47,550 nucleotides of DNA from Lachnospiraceae bacterium (GTDB lineage Bacteria; Bacillota; Clostridia; Lachnospirales; Lachnospiraceae), in NCBI GenBank assembly GCA_910575155.1, contig CAJTDX010000023.1, positions 5,001 through 52,550 on the forward strand, given 5' to 3'. Of the stretch, positions 7,518 through 16,200 are shown piece by piece. Positions within the stretch are counted from its first letter, which is position 1; each line of letters starts with the position of its first letter. Under the pieces are notes generated by a model. It was not told where the DNA came from and ran no database searches. It was given only the letters and a program-made list of their open reading frames with translations. The translations under genes were made by a program, and so were the position numbers.

Positions 7518-8966
7518 TCACTGTCTCATTGTCTGATAATATTTCATCCGCAGATACAGCCAGATCACCACAAGAACCAGCGCCAGGATAATCCCCGCCA
7601 CAATCGTTATCCACCATTGATTCGTCTCAGGCACCTCCTTTTCCACTTTCAGCTCCACAATTTCCGGTTCCTTAATGGAAGTATGGACTTCCATAGACTG
7701 CTCTATCACCTGTCCCTGTTCATCTTCATAGGAAAACGTCACCACACCCGATGTATCTCCGTATTTTTCTCCTCCTTCTTCTATGATATTTCCCTGATTA
7801 TCCATATCCAAAGTTCCTGCAAATACCTGCAGTTCTCCCGGCTGGGATGTGCCGCCCTCCAGATTTCCCAGAAAAAGTTCTTCTCTGGGAAATAAGCCCT
7901 TACCTTCCAGACGGACTTTTGCATTATAAACAGTGGCAAGTCCGGTATTCTGAACCTGAAACGTCATAATTGCCGTATCAGACGCATAAATATGTTCCGG
8001 AAAAACGAGACCGGAAAGTTCTGCATGCTGAGGCTGGCTGATCCATAAATTTACTGTCTCGCCAGAACTGTAACTATTTCCTTTACTGTCTTCATACTCA
8101 ATCTGAAATTCCAATGGCACTGATTCTGCCGCCGCCTTTTTGGTGATACTGATATTCTGAGACAAATCCATTTCCGATTTTGCAGACACTTTATCAAAAT
8201 ACCATGCAGTCTTTTCAAACAAAATATCACGATGATCTGTGAGCAGCCTGATTTTTACATTTTCCACAGCGTACTGGCTGCTGCAGTTTTTAATGGTAAA
8301 ATTCCAAAACTGACTGCCGCCCGCCTCTAAAGGTTTTCCCAGCAAATTATTCTTGTCTGTCAGAAGCCGGGGCTGGCTGATTTTTTCTTCTCCTGCACTC
8401 TGAATGCTTTCTTCCGCCGGAGGCGGAGACGGTTCTTCCGTAAAATTTTCTTCCACTGGAAGCTCCTGAATTACATGATCCTCATCTGTTGTACCGACCT
8501 GTGGTTTTCCGTCTGTAATTTCCACATAGATCGTAAATTCCTGGCGAATTACCGCATCCTGCTGTTTTAAGTTGCCCTCCGCCCACAAATGCAGGGGATA
8601 CTGCCCATTGACCCGGTCCTTCTTCAATTTCAGCCTGCATTGATACAGATAAACTCCACGTTCCTGCTGCCTCACCTGTTTCTGATAATTTTTATAGTAA
8701 AAAGGACCGTTTTCTTCCTTCTGAAAATCTATTCCCACCCGGATCTGATTTTTCTTCATATGTTGTTCCGAAATAAATGGAACCACCAAAAGCATCGTAT
8801 CTTTTTCAATGGACGGTTCATATCCTTTGGCGAAGGAGGCGTTCATTCCCCGGTATTTATGGCTGGCGTCAATGGAAATGCGGCTCTCAGCATAAAGATC
8901 TGACGTGCAGAAGCAAAACATAAGCAATACAATTACAATACCATACACAACTTCTTTTCTTTTCAT
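7518..8966 (-). CDS. Secreted, C-terminally anchored protein with repeated beta-sandwich (CARDB-like) domains
   Basis: The 482-residue protein has a signal peptide (cleavage near YAES, residue 26). A first extracellular region runs about 27-165, followed by a Pro/Glu-rich linker (EEPSPPPAEES). Two further domains run about 200-320 and 325-440, and a C-terminal membrane helix (about 452-472) ends in a short basic tail. Phrases such as GGSQFWNFTIKNCSS, TFQVQNTGLATVYNAKVRLEG and FLGNLEGGTS are characteristic of CARDB / S-layer-like adhesion folds that accompany ABC exporters. The start overlaps the ATPase stop by four bases, so the two are translationally coupled. It probably sits on the outer face as a receptor or adaptor. 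Confidence 0.65.
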   Translation of the reverse strand: MKRKEVVYGIVIVLLMFCFCTSDLYAESRISIDASHKYRGMNASFAKGYEPSIEKDTMLLVVPFISEQHMKKNQIRVGIDFQKEENGPFYYKNYQKQVRQQERGVYLYQCRLKLKKDRVNGQYPLHLWAEGNLKQQDAVIRQEFTIYVEITDGKPQVGTTDEDHVIQELPVEENFTEEPSPPPAEESIQSAGEEKISQPRLLTDKNNLLGKPLEAGGSQFWNFTIKNCSSQYAVENVKIRLLTDHRDILFEKTAWYFDKVSAKSEMDLSQNISITKKAAAESVPLEFQIEYEDSKGNSYSSGETVNLWISQPQHAELSGLVFPEHIYASDTAIMTFQVQNTGLATVYNAKVRLEGKGLFPREELFLGNLEGGTSQPGELQVFAGTLDMDNQGNIIEEGGEKYGDTSGVVTFSYEDEQGQVIEQSMEVHTSIKEPEIVELKVEKEVPETNQWWITIVAGIILALVLVVIWLYLRMKYYQTMRQ

Positions 8967-9601
8967 AACTGACGCATCCTCCCTCCGTCCATCTCATACA
9001 CCATATCACAGAGAATCCGGATATCCTCGCTATTATGGCTGGCAAGTATAATCGTTTTGCCCTGCTTTTTCAAATCCAGCAGCAGCGCGCGGATGTCTTC
9101 CACCCCATGTTTATCCAGCCCGTTAAAAGGTTCATCCAATATTAAAAACTCCGGATCTTCCATAATCGCCTGGGCAATTCCCAGACGCTGACGCATACCT
9201 AAAGAATATTTGGACACAGATTTCTTTAAATTGGGGTCCAGTCCGGCTTTCTCAATAGTCTGGCAAATCTGCTTTCTGGAAATCTTCTTCCTTAATCCGG
9301 CAAGAATCTCCAGATTACGCATACCTGTGAGATTCGGCAAAAATCCGGGCGTCTCTATGATCACGCCGAGACTCTCCGGAAAATCTATCTCCCTGCCGAT
9401 TAATTTTCCATTCACCCGGATACTTCCTTCTGTCACTGGCAAAAATCCGCAGATACACTTCATGAGCACCGTTTTTCCAGAACCATTATTGCCCGAAAAA
9501 CCGTAGACTTTTCCACGCTCCATGGAAACATTAATATCATAAAGAACGGTATCTTCGCCGAATTTTTTTGTTACATGCATTACCTCTATATATGGTTCCA
9601 T
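8963..9601 (-). CDS. ABC transporter ATP-binding protein
   Basis: The 212-residue nucleotide-binding subunit has Walker A GNNGSGKT (37-44), the signature YSLGMRQ (132-138), Walker B FLILDEP (152-158) and the switch His in ASHNSED. The length and the ETPGFLPNLTG Q-loop region fit the short ATPases of drug or lantibiotic-export ABC-2-like systems. The ATG at 9601 follows AAGGAGAAGG; an in-frame upstream start at 9652 lies inside the permease gene and lacks a site. It is encoded with two permeases and two extracytoplasmic proteins and should energise them. Confidence 0.9.
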   Translation of the reverse strand: MEPYIEVMHVTKKFGEDTVLYDINVSMERGKVYGFSGNNGSGKTVLMKCICGFLPVTEGSIRVNGKLIGREIDFPESLGVIIETPGFLPNLTGMRNLEILAGLRKKISRKQICQTIEKAGLDPNLKKSVSKYSLGMRQRLGIAQAIMEDPEFLILDEPFNGLDKHGVEDIRALLLDLKKQGKTIILASHNSEDIRILCDMVYEMDGGRMRQL

Positions 9602-9614
9602 CCTGTCCTTCTCC

Positions 9615-10331
9615 TTATAGTTCCTGCAGTTTTTTGTACAGCGCCAGCCCATGAAGCAGCATTAACGCTATGGTAAAAATTCCAAAAAACATCCAGATGC
9701 CCGTATGATTTGCGCCCCAGTCCTGCTGGCATGTTATCCACTCTGCCGGATACAGGGCATACAGATCTGAAAAATACCGCTCTTTTAAAATAATCAGCAT
9801 ATAAAAACTGACAAAAGGCAAACCGTACGCCATATAATAATTTTGAAATACCGCCCCAAAAATCCCTGACAGCTCCGCCACAATTCCTCCGGTCAGAGAA
9901 ATCCGCAGCAGTAAGGAAAGAGCTTCCCAGATCATTTCCAGAGTAATAACGCCTTTTAACTCTAAGGGATAGAAGCCCAGAAAACAGAGTATAAAAGCCG
10001 TGATTCCCGCCGCAAATAATGTCAGAAAACCTCCGGCATAGATTTGTATGGTTTTTCTCTTAATATAATCCATCCTGTTAATTCTGGTAATATAGAGCTT
10101 CAAAAACCCGCTTGCAGATTCTCTCACATAAATACCTCCAACCGGAAGAACGGAGACGACAGGAATCAAAAATAAAATGATTTTGTGATTCAACGCTTCC
10201 TGAAACATACTGAGAAAGCTTCCGGTTCCCAGAGGTATCTTTATTTCATGAAAGGGAATGCCAAACGCCATTGCAGCCAGACAAATACATGACGCCGCCC
10301 ACCAGCTTTTTTCTTTCAATAATTCTTTCAT
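9615..10331 (-). CDS. ABC transporter permease (second subunit)
   Basis: The 238-residue protein has six predicted membrane helices and no other domain. Its ATG overlaps the stop codon of the preceding permease by one base (TAATG), indicating coupled translation. The ESASGFLKLYITRI stretch after helix 2 resembles the coupling loop of ABC-2-type permeases. It probably pairs with the 301-residue permease and the ATPase that follows. Confidence 0.75.
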   Translation of the reverse strand: MKELLKEKSWWAASCICLAAMAFGIPFHEIKIPLGTGSFLSMFQEALNHKIILFLIPVVSVLPVGGIYVRESASGFLKLYITRINRMDYIKRKTIQIYAGGFLTLFAAGITAFILCFLGFYPLELKGVITLEMIWEALSLLLRISLTGGIVAELSGIFGAVFQNYYMAYGLPFVSFYMLIILKERYFSDLYALYPAEWITCQQDWGANHTGIWMFFGIFTIALMLLHGLALYKKLQEL

Positions 10332-11236
10332 TACAAATCTCCTGTAAAACAGTTGAAATTATATTTTTTCAGGGTACGGAAAGAAAGAAACGCCAAAAAA
10401 AGCAATATCAGGCAAAAAAACACACAGGACTGGGCAATGGAGGGCAATACATCATATCCAAAATCATGCATTCCATAAGTCGCGTGATTCAACGGGCTGA
10501 TCCAGCCTGCGATCCTTCTGACCAAAAACATTTCATATTCTTCTTTATGAAGTATTTTCGCAAGAAGCTGCGGATCCAGAAGAAATCCAAAGAGACTATA
10601 GGCAAGCCCCAGCCCGACCGCCGCTTTTTTTCCCGACCGCATCTGAACATACAACATAAGAAAACTTAACGTTAAAGCATACAGACTCAGCAGCAATACC
10701 ATTTGCAGACTGCAGGACAATGGCGTGGTGCTTTCCATTACCTTGACAGTAGAGGGAATGGAAAGATCTGCGCCCATTTTTGAATAAGCCAGAAGCGCCG
10801 CTGTTTTGCTCCATATATTCCCCGCGTATGTTTTCTGCATACACAGCAGGCTGGTAACTGACAAAACATAGAGCATATATAACATTGTCGCCAGAAAAAT
10901 ATAGAAAAACTGCGCCAGAAGCCATCTTCCTTTTTTCATTCGTACCAACATATAAGGCGTAAACGGGCTTAACTTTGGCAGATCTATAAATAAGAGGATC
11001 AGCAGCAAAGAAGAAAGCAGAATCGATACCGAATCCCCAAATGTCCAGATAAACGGTTCCAACGCCTGTATAGGCGATTCATAATAATCCGCTACCATAA
11101 CAGCGCGGCCGCTTAAAAAGAAACATAAGATAAAGGAAAATAAAAAAGTAATGACCATTCTGGGATTTTTAAAAAAACCCAGGAAATTCCAACGTACGAC
11201 TGCCGCAGTCTGTTTTGCAGCTTCCATGATTTTCAT
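10331..11236 (-). CDS. ABC transporter permease (first subunit)
   Basis: The 301-residue protein has about six membrane helices, with a larger extracytoplasmic loop after the first helix (about 45-70). The sequence is poorly conserved, as is usual for ABC-2-like permeases; the function is taken from hydropathy and from position beside the ATPase. It follows the lipoprotein gene by 48 bases. The two permeases differ in length and sequence, so they probably form a heterodimer. Confidence 0.7.
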   Translation of the reverse strand: MKIMEAAKQTAAVVRWNFLGFFKNPRMVITFLFSFILCFFLSGRAVMVADYYESPIQALEPFIWTFGDSVSILLSSLLLILLFIDLPKLSPFTPYMLVRMKKGRWLLAQFFYIFLATMLYMLYVLSVTSLLCMQKTYAGNIWSKTAALLAYSKMGADLSIPSTVKVMESTTPLSCSLQMVLLLSLYALTLSFLMLYVQMRSGKKAAVGLGLAYSLFGFLLDPQLLAKILHKEEYEMFLVRRIAGWISPLNHATYGMHDFGYDVLPSIAQSCVFFCLILLFLAFLSFRTLKKYNFNCFTGDL

Positions 11237-11284
11237 TGCCTCTTTCCTCTTTTCCCGCTGTTGCAGATTTGTGTTCCCATTTAT

Positions 11285-12793
11285 TTAATATCCCAATTCA
11301 CGATCAATCACAGTACCGTCAATGGCATTGATGGTCATATAGCTTCTGGTAGAATATTCTCCACTGTTGGTGAAACTGTATTCTTCATCTTCCACATCAA
11401 ATCCTCCGAAAAAATCCCACGCCGGAACTAAAAGCCCCGTATCGTTATCCGTATTGGGATCATAAATCCTGGTCAGTCCCAGACTAATTTTTTTAATATG
11501 ATAAGTTCTTTTCTTTTCCATTTCAGAGACATCTGCATTGGAGACTTCCATCATCTGCTCATAAATCTTTGTAATTTCATCAAAACTCATAAGTCTGACA
11601 TTTTCCGTCTGAATCTGCCTTATATCGTATGGACTATACAGTTCTACTTTCTGAATCCCATCATCTCCCACAATTACCTCGCATCGTTCATAGCTCCAGG
11701 GTACCAGGGTGCTGTCCATATCTTCCAATCCGCCTCCATAAGAAGAAGTATAAGTAACCGGCACTTCATCCAGCATTTTGGTAAAATGAAACAGATAGCC
11801 CCCGTCAAGGACATTATTATTCTGCACGCCTTGCTCTCCATGATAGAACAGGGCGTAATCCCATCCATAAATTTCCATATCCCAGCCCAGTTTTTCTACC
11901 TTTTCTTTTGCAAGTTTCTCAGCGTCTTCATAGGAGATATCCGCATATTCCTTTGCCTTTTCTAAAGAAATACCGCTTTCTTTGCTCTCCTCATATTTTA
12001 TGCCGTACTCTCCTTCCATCCATTGTGCAAATTCTCTTTTGTCTTTCACATCATCTCTTTTTCTTTCTATTTTGAATACAAGATCCGGCGCCAGCGCATT
12101 GGAAATATGATAATCAAAAATTCCCTCTTCTGTTTCCGCCACGCCCCAGAATTCATCTTCGTCTTTCACGTACTCTTTTTCTGATCCATCCCCCTTTACA
12201 TCCTCCAGATGCTCCAGACCGAAAGACGGCTTTACTTCTTCTTTTGTAATCTCATCCGGTGCGCTCTGTAATTGCTCCTCGTCCCAGGCAATGATTTCAT
12301 CAATGTTAAAATACGGCTCTCCTGTCTCTTCATCTTTTCCCATCTGATAAGGGTCAAGATTTCCCTCCGCCTTATATTTTTTTAATATCGTGATTTCTTC
12401 CTGATAATCTGCTTTTGTCATTTGATTATAGGAATAGGAGCTGTAAAATTTTCCTCCCTCAAAAAAAGCGTTCGTCACGGTGTCAATTATCTGCTGATTC
12501 GGCTCTTTTGCTGAAACGTTATAAGTATTTATGGATTTGGCGTTCGGCAAAATTACATCTGCGTCGGTATCAATCACTAACGCTCCATTCTGATAATTTT
12601 TCTGACTTTTGTAATGTTCCGGCGCTCCTAAAATCTCCCGAAGGGGACTGTCCGTAACTTCTGCGCTCTCATATTCCTTTACATTCGCGGCGCCTTTTTG
12701 TTTTACAAAACTATCCTCAGGCGTCTCCTGACATCCTGCAAGAATTGTAACGCAAAGACCTGCCGCAAGAATTGATGCCAATTTTTTCTTCAT
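11285..12793 (-). CDS. Lipoprotein of the ABC system (possibly DUF6034-like)
   Basis: The 502-residue protein begins with a lipoprotein signal (ILAGC, Cys21 as the lipidated residue) and is otherwise hydrophilic and acidic. The mature start CQETPEDSFVKQKG recalls uncharacterised clostridial lipoproteins I believe are named DUF6034, but I am not certain. The C-terminal half contains VPAWDFFGGFD and INAIDGTVIDRELGY, reminiscent of the last strands of PepSY/YPEB-type domains. It opens the transporter operon, has its own promoter (12836-12841 as -10) and a response-regulator box (12873-12890). An AGGAGG site precedes the ATG. It may be a substrate receptor or sensor. Confidence 0.7.
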   Translation of the reverse strand: MKKKLASILAAGLCVTILAGCQETPEDSFVKQKGAANVKEYESAEVTDSPLREILGAPEHYKSQKNYQNGALVIDTDADVILPNAKSINTYNVSAKEPNQQIIDTVTNAFFEGGKFYSSYSYNQMTKADYQEEITILKKYKAEGNLDPYQMGKDEETGEPYFNIDEIIAWDEEQLQSAPDEITKEEVKPSFGLEHLEDVKGDGSEKEYVKDEDEFWGVAETEEGIFDYHISNALAPDLVFKIERKRDDVKDKREFAQWMEGEYGIKYEESKESGISLEKAKEYADISYEDAEKLAKEKVEKLGWDMEIYGWDYALFYHGEQGVQNNNVLDGGYLFHFTKMLDEVPVTYTSSYGGGLEDMDSTLVPWSYERCEVIVGDDGIQKVELYSPYDIRQIQTENVRLMSFDEITKIYEQMMEVSNADVSEMEKKRTYHIKKISLGLTRIYDPNTDNDTGLLVPAWDFFGGFDVEDEEYSFTNSGEYSTRSYMTINAIDGTVIDRELGY

Positions 12794-12835
12794 AATCTCC
12801 TCCTGTAAAATGAGTATTTCCCTGTTCCTGTATCA

Positions 12836-12841
12836 ATCATA
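12836..12841 (-). promoter_or_regulatory. -10 element of the lipoprotein/ABC operon promoter
   Basis: TATGAT on the minus strand, without a recognisable -35 box at the normal distance, as expected for an activated promoter. Transcription would start near 12829, about 36 bases before the ATG. Confidence 0.6.
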
Positions 12842-12872
12842 ACAGTTTCCTTTTTGCAAATATTCATTCAGA

Positions 12873-12890
12873 TGTAAAGGATTCGTAAAC
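12873..12890 (-). promoter_or_regulatory. Predicted response-regulator box, lipoprotein promoter
   Basis: The minus strand reads GTTTACGAATCCTTTACA: two TTTAC half-sites 11 bases apart, the spacing of OmpR-family direct repeats. It differs by one base from the box at 14881-14898 and, like it, ends 31 bases before the -10 element. Confidence 0.7.
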
Positions 12891-12895
12891 AACGC

Positions 12896-14149
12896 TCAGC
12901 CTCTTTCTATCCATGAAATCTTCGTTCCTTTTAAAACTTCGCTCTCAATTTTCATTTCTGCATGATGAATCGCCGCAATCTGCTCGCACAGTGCAAGTCC
13001 AAGTCCCATATTGCCGCTCTTTCTGGAACGGGACTTATCCACACGATAGAATGCTTTGCGGACTTTATCCACTTCCCGGGACGGTATTCCACATCCCTGA
13101 TCCCGCACCCACAGGGATTGTCTGTCAGCTCCCATAAATATTGTGCTGCCCGGCTCGGAAGCCATAATGCTGTTATTAATCAGATTAATGAGAAAGCTGG
13201 TCATCAGATCTGCATCCAGCTCCTTTTCTAAGTCCTTATACGTCCCCTCCCGCTCCAGGATCATATGATTCTCCTCCAATCTGTGCTTTACGTTCTCTTC
13301 CACTGTTGTAAAAAGAGTTTCTATGGAAACTTTCTGCAGGAGAATCCCTGATTCCGGCTCATACAGCCGGGTCAGTTCCATCATTTTTTCTGACAGTCTG
13401 GAAAGTCTTGCGCTCTCCCGATTAATATAATCCAACGCTTTTTCCTCCTGCTCTCTCGACAATTTTACATTCAGCAATGTCTCAGAATAACCTTTGATTG
13501 CTGTGAGTGGGGTTTTCAGTTCATGGGACATACTGCCGATTAACTGCCGCTGCGTCTCATTTACCGCCTGCAGGGGCCTGGTAATTTTTTTAATCAGGAT
13601 AACTAATAAAACAGCCATCGTAAGAGATGCAAAAAAAGAAATCAATATTTCCCGGATCACAAGCGCCCGGCTTTCTCTGTAAATATAGGTAATATCCACC
13701 GCGTAGAAAAAAACATAAGCCTGCGATTGCTTTCCCTCTCTGTGAAAATCCTCTTTTACGGCCAGCACCAGAAGATACTGATTTCCCACTTTTTCCTGTC
13801 TGCTAATCATGGAGGAAACATCTTTTTCAAATTTTAATTTCTCTGTATCAAAATCATAAGGCGTAGCATTATATAATTCCTCTGTTCCTTTATAAAGCGC
13901 CGAATGTTCCGGCATACTTTCCCGAAAACAGTAAGTCATGACATAGTCCTGCATTTTGTTTTCATATTTTAGTTTATAGATTTTAGAAGAGACATCTGAA
14001 ATTCCTTTTGATAAAATCTTTTCTTCGCATGACGCGACCAGCTCGATTTTTTGCTTATGTCCTGTAAAAATCACGTAAAATGAAAAAACCTGCGCCAGCA
14101 CGAACAACATGGCTGACGCAGTCAGAGCAATCTTTTTAATCATATCCAT
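12896..14149 (-). CDS. Sensor histidine kinase (two-component system of the ABC cluster)
   Basis: The 417-residue kinase has a first membrane helix (about 8-28), an extracytoplasmic sensor of about 135 residues, a second helix (about 165-185) and a dimerisation domain with the phospho-acceptor His209 in SMSHELKTP. The ATPase domain follows, with the N box (LINNSI), DQGCGIP and GNMGLGLAL. There is no evident HAMP beyond a short linker. It starts two bases after the response-regulator stop codon. The long extracellular sensor suggests detection of an external compound, plausibly one handled by the transporter. Confidence 0.9.
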   Translation of the reverse strand: MDMIKKIALTASAMLFVLAQVFSFYVIFTGHKQKIELVASCEEKILSKGISDVSSKIYKLKYENKMQDYVMTYCFRESMPEHSALYKGTEELYNATPYDFDTEKLKFEKDVSSMISRQEKVGNQYLLVLAVKEDFHREGKQSQAYVFFYAVDITYIYRESRALVIREILISFFASLTMAVLLVILIKKITRPLQAVNETQRQLIGSMSHELKTPLTAIKGYSETLLNVKLSREQEEKALDYINRESARLSRLSEKMMELTRLYEPESGILLQKVSIETLFTTVEENVKHRLEENHMILEREGTYKDLEKELDADLMTSFLINLINNSIMASEPGSTIFMGADRQSLWVRDQGCGIPSREVDKVRKAFYRVDKSRSRKSGNMGLGLALCEQIAAIHHAEMKIESEVLKGTKISWIERG

Positions 14150-14151
14150 AC

Positions 14152-14811
14152 TCAGACCTCCATCCGGTAGCCCACTCTGGGCACCGTAATAATCACATCT
14201 GTAAAATCCAGTTTTTTCCTTATATTTCCTACATGCACGTCGACCGTTCTGCTCTCCCCCTCAAAATCCACGCCCCAGAGAATATTTAAAATCTGATCTC
14301 GCGTCATCACCCGGTTTCTGTACTTCCAGAATGCCAGCAGACAGTCAAATTCCATAGGCTGCATGGGTATTTCTGTTCCATTTTTATATACTGTACGTTT
14401 CTTTTCATTAATTACCACATCGCGGATACGTATTTCTTCTGCATCTTCTCTCGCAAAACGTTTCAGTACGTTGTCCACACGCACCAGAAGTTCCAGCATT
14501 TCAAAAGGCTTAACAATATAATCCTCCGCCCCGTTTCTTAATCCCCTGACCTTACTGGGCAGATCTCCCTTTGCCGTGAGGTAAATGACTGGTATACTGT
14601 GTTCTTTTAATTCTTCCAGAAGCATAAAGCCATCTTTTCCGGGCAGCATTATATCCAAAAGCGCCAGATCGTAATCACTCTTTTCTTTCAGATGGCGGCT
14701 GAACTCTTCCCCGTCAAAAAAAGGCGCCGCTTCGTAACCTGCCACCTCAAGATTCATACAGATCAGATCATTGATGGCGTTTTCATCTTCAATCACTAAA
14801 ATTTTTTTCAT
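14152..14811 (-). CDS. OmpR/PhoB-family response regulator
   Basis: The 219-residue protein has a receiver domain with acidic pair Glu8/Asp9 (VIEDE), phospho-acceptor Asp53 (LLDIMLPG), Thr in YLTAKGD and Lys in IVKPFE. A winged-helix DNA-binding domain follows (RDQILNILWGVDFEGESRTVDVHVGNIRKKL). The ATG at 14811 with GGTGGG eight bases upstream is the real start; an in-frame ATG at 14835 has no site. Its own promoter carries the same box as the ABC operon, indicating autoregulation plus control of the transporter. Confidence 0.92.
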   Translation of the reverse strand: MKKILVIEDENAINDLICMNLEVAGYEAAPFFDGEEFSRHLKEKSDYDLALLDIMLPGKDGFMLLEELKEHSIPVIYLTAKGDLPSKVRGLRNGAEDYIVKPFEMLELLVRVDNVLKRFAREDAEEIRIRDVVINEKKRTVYKNGTEIPMQPMEFDCLLAFWKYRNRVMTRDQILNILWGVDFEGESRTVDVHVGNIRKKLDFTDVIITVPRVGYRMEV

Positions 14812-14843
14812 AAAAATTTCCCACCCTGTTTTCATTTGCTTTG

Positions 14844-14849
14844 ATTATA
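14844..14849 (-). promoter_or_regulatory. -10 element of the two-component operon promoter
   Basis: TATAAT on the minus strand with no good -35 box 17 bases upstream. It lies 31 bases from the response-regulator box at 14881-14898. Confidence 0.7.
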
Positions 14850-14880
14850 AAGGATTTACACTCGAAAAACCATAAGGTTT

Positions 14881-14898
14881 TGTAAAGGATTTGTAAAC
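14881..14898 (-). promoter_or_regulatory. Predicted response-regulator box, two-component promoter
   Basis: The minus strand reads GTTTACAAATCCTTTACA, two TTTAC half-sites at 11-base spacing, followed by a further AAAACC partial repeat. It is matched by the lipoprotein-promoter box (17 of 18 bases). Confidence 0.7.
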
Positions 14899-14974
14899 GC
14901 ATCAAACCTTTCTAACTGTATTTAATATTCTGTATTTTTTAAGAAATACAGAAATAATTTATAAAAATGAACAA

Positions 14975-14997
14975 CGCTTTTGCAAAATGCAAAAGCG
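14975..14997 (-). terminator. Intrinsic terminator after telA
   Basis: Perfect 10-base arms (CGCTTTTGCA and its complement) with a three-base loop. On the minus strand it is followed by TTGTTCATTTTT. It lies 10 bases past the TelA stop codon. Confidence 0.75.
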
Positions 14998-15006
14998 CCG
15001 TTTGTG

Positions 15007-16137
15007 TTAATTTTGAAGCTGAAGAAGTTTTCTCTTTAATTCTCCCTCGAGACGATGAATTTCCTGCTCTGCTTCTCTGCGTTTTTCTTTCCCTTCCTTT
15101 TGGATACGCATCACTTCATCCAGAGTGGATATCAGTGATTCATTGGTAACGCGCAATGTTTCCATATCCACAATGCCCCTCTCGGATTCTCTGGCTGTTT
15201 CAATCGTGGCTGTCTTTAATTTTTCCGCATTTTTCCTGAGGAGTTCATTGGTGAGATCAGTTACCTCACGCTGAGCTAATGCTGCCTGCGTGGAATGCTC
15301 CACACCCATGGCAATAATCATCTGACTCTTCCATAAAGGAATTGTATTTACTATGGTTGACTGTATTTTTTCTACCATAATGGTATCATTATTCTGCACC
15401 AGACGAATCTGAGGCGCAGTCTGAATAGAAATCATCCTGGTTAACTCCAAATCATGGATCTTTTTCTCAAATCTGTTGCAAAGTTCCTCCAGATCCTTAG
15501 CATCCTGTGCGTCTTCCGGAAGGCCGGAACGATTTGCCTGATCCACTAACGCCGGCAGTTCCGTACTTCTCACCTGCTCTAACTTTCGTTTTCCTGCAAT
15601 AATATACATGGACAGTTCCTTAAAATAAACCTTATTCTGTTCATACATCTTATCCAAAATAGCAGAATCTTTTAAAAGCTGTACCTGATGGCCTTCTAAA
15701 ACTTTAATGATTTTATTGACATTCGTTTCCGCCTTGTCATATTTTGTTTTTAATACGCTTAATTTCTGAGAAGATTTCTTGAAAAATCCCAGAAATCCTT
15801 TCTCTTCCTCTGCGTCGAAACCTTTCAGCTCCGTCACCACATTTGTAATCAGCTCGCCGATTTCTCCCAAATCCTTAGTCTGAACATTTGACAGCGCTTT
15901 TTCAGAAAAATCAGCCATTTTTTTCTGCGTCCCCGCACCATACTGCAATACCATATTGGAATTATGCAGATCAATCTGGCTGGTAAACTGATCCACCATC
16001 CGTCTTTCTTCCTCAGACAATAGATTATCGTCCCAGGCAGGCTCCTGATCTTTTGTTATATTCACCGTTTCTTTTTCCATAAACGGTTCCAGTGTTAATG
16101 TGGGTTTCTCTGTAAATTCTTTAAACTCTTCAGCCAT
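15007..16137 (-). CDS. Toxic anion resistance protein, TelA family
   Basis: The 376-residue protein is soluble and mostly helical. LKGFDAEEEKGFLGFFKKSSQKL, the internal LELTRMISIQTAPQIRLVQNND and the IPLWKSQMIIAMG segment are the usual signature of the TelA/KlaA/YceH family, linked to tellurite and other stress resistance. The biochemical role is not known. The ATG at 16137 with GGAG upstream is preferred to an in-frame start 16 codons earlier. It follows the xpaC-like gene, its common partner, by 63 bases and ends in a terminator. Confidence 0.85.
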   Translation of the reverse strand: MAEEFKEFTEKPTLTLEPFMEKETVNITKDQEPAWDDNLLSEEERRMVDQFTSQIDLHNSNMVLQYGAGTQKKMADFSEKALSNVQTKDLGEIGELITNVVTELKGFDAEEEKGFLGFFKKSSQKLSVLKTKYDKAETNVNKIIKVLEGHQVQLLKDSAILDKMYEQNKVYFKELSMYIIAGKRKLEQVRSTELPALVDQANRSGLPEDAQDAKDLEELCNRFEKKIHDLELTRMISIQTAPQIRLVQNNDTIMVEKIQSTIVNTIPLWKSQMIIAMGVEHSTQAALAQREVTDLTNELLRKNAEKLKTATIETARESERGIVDMETLRVTNESLISTLDEVMRIQKEGKEKRREAEQEIHRLEGELKRKLLQLQN

Positions 16138-16200
16138 GTACAGCTCCTTTCCCAAAGCATATTTCAGAACACAATTCCCAAACATGCCCTATACCAAAAT

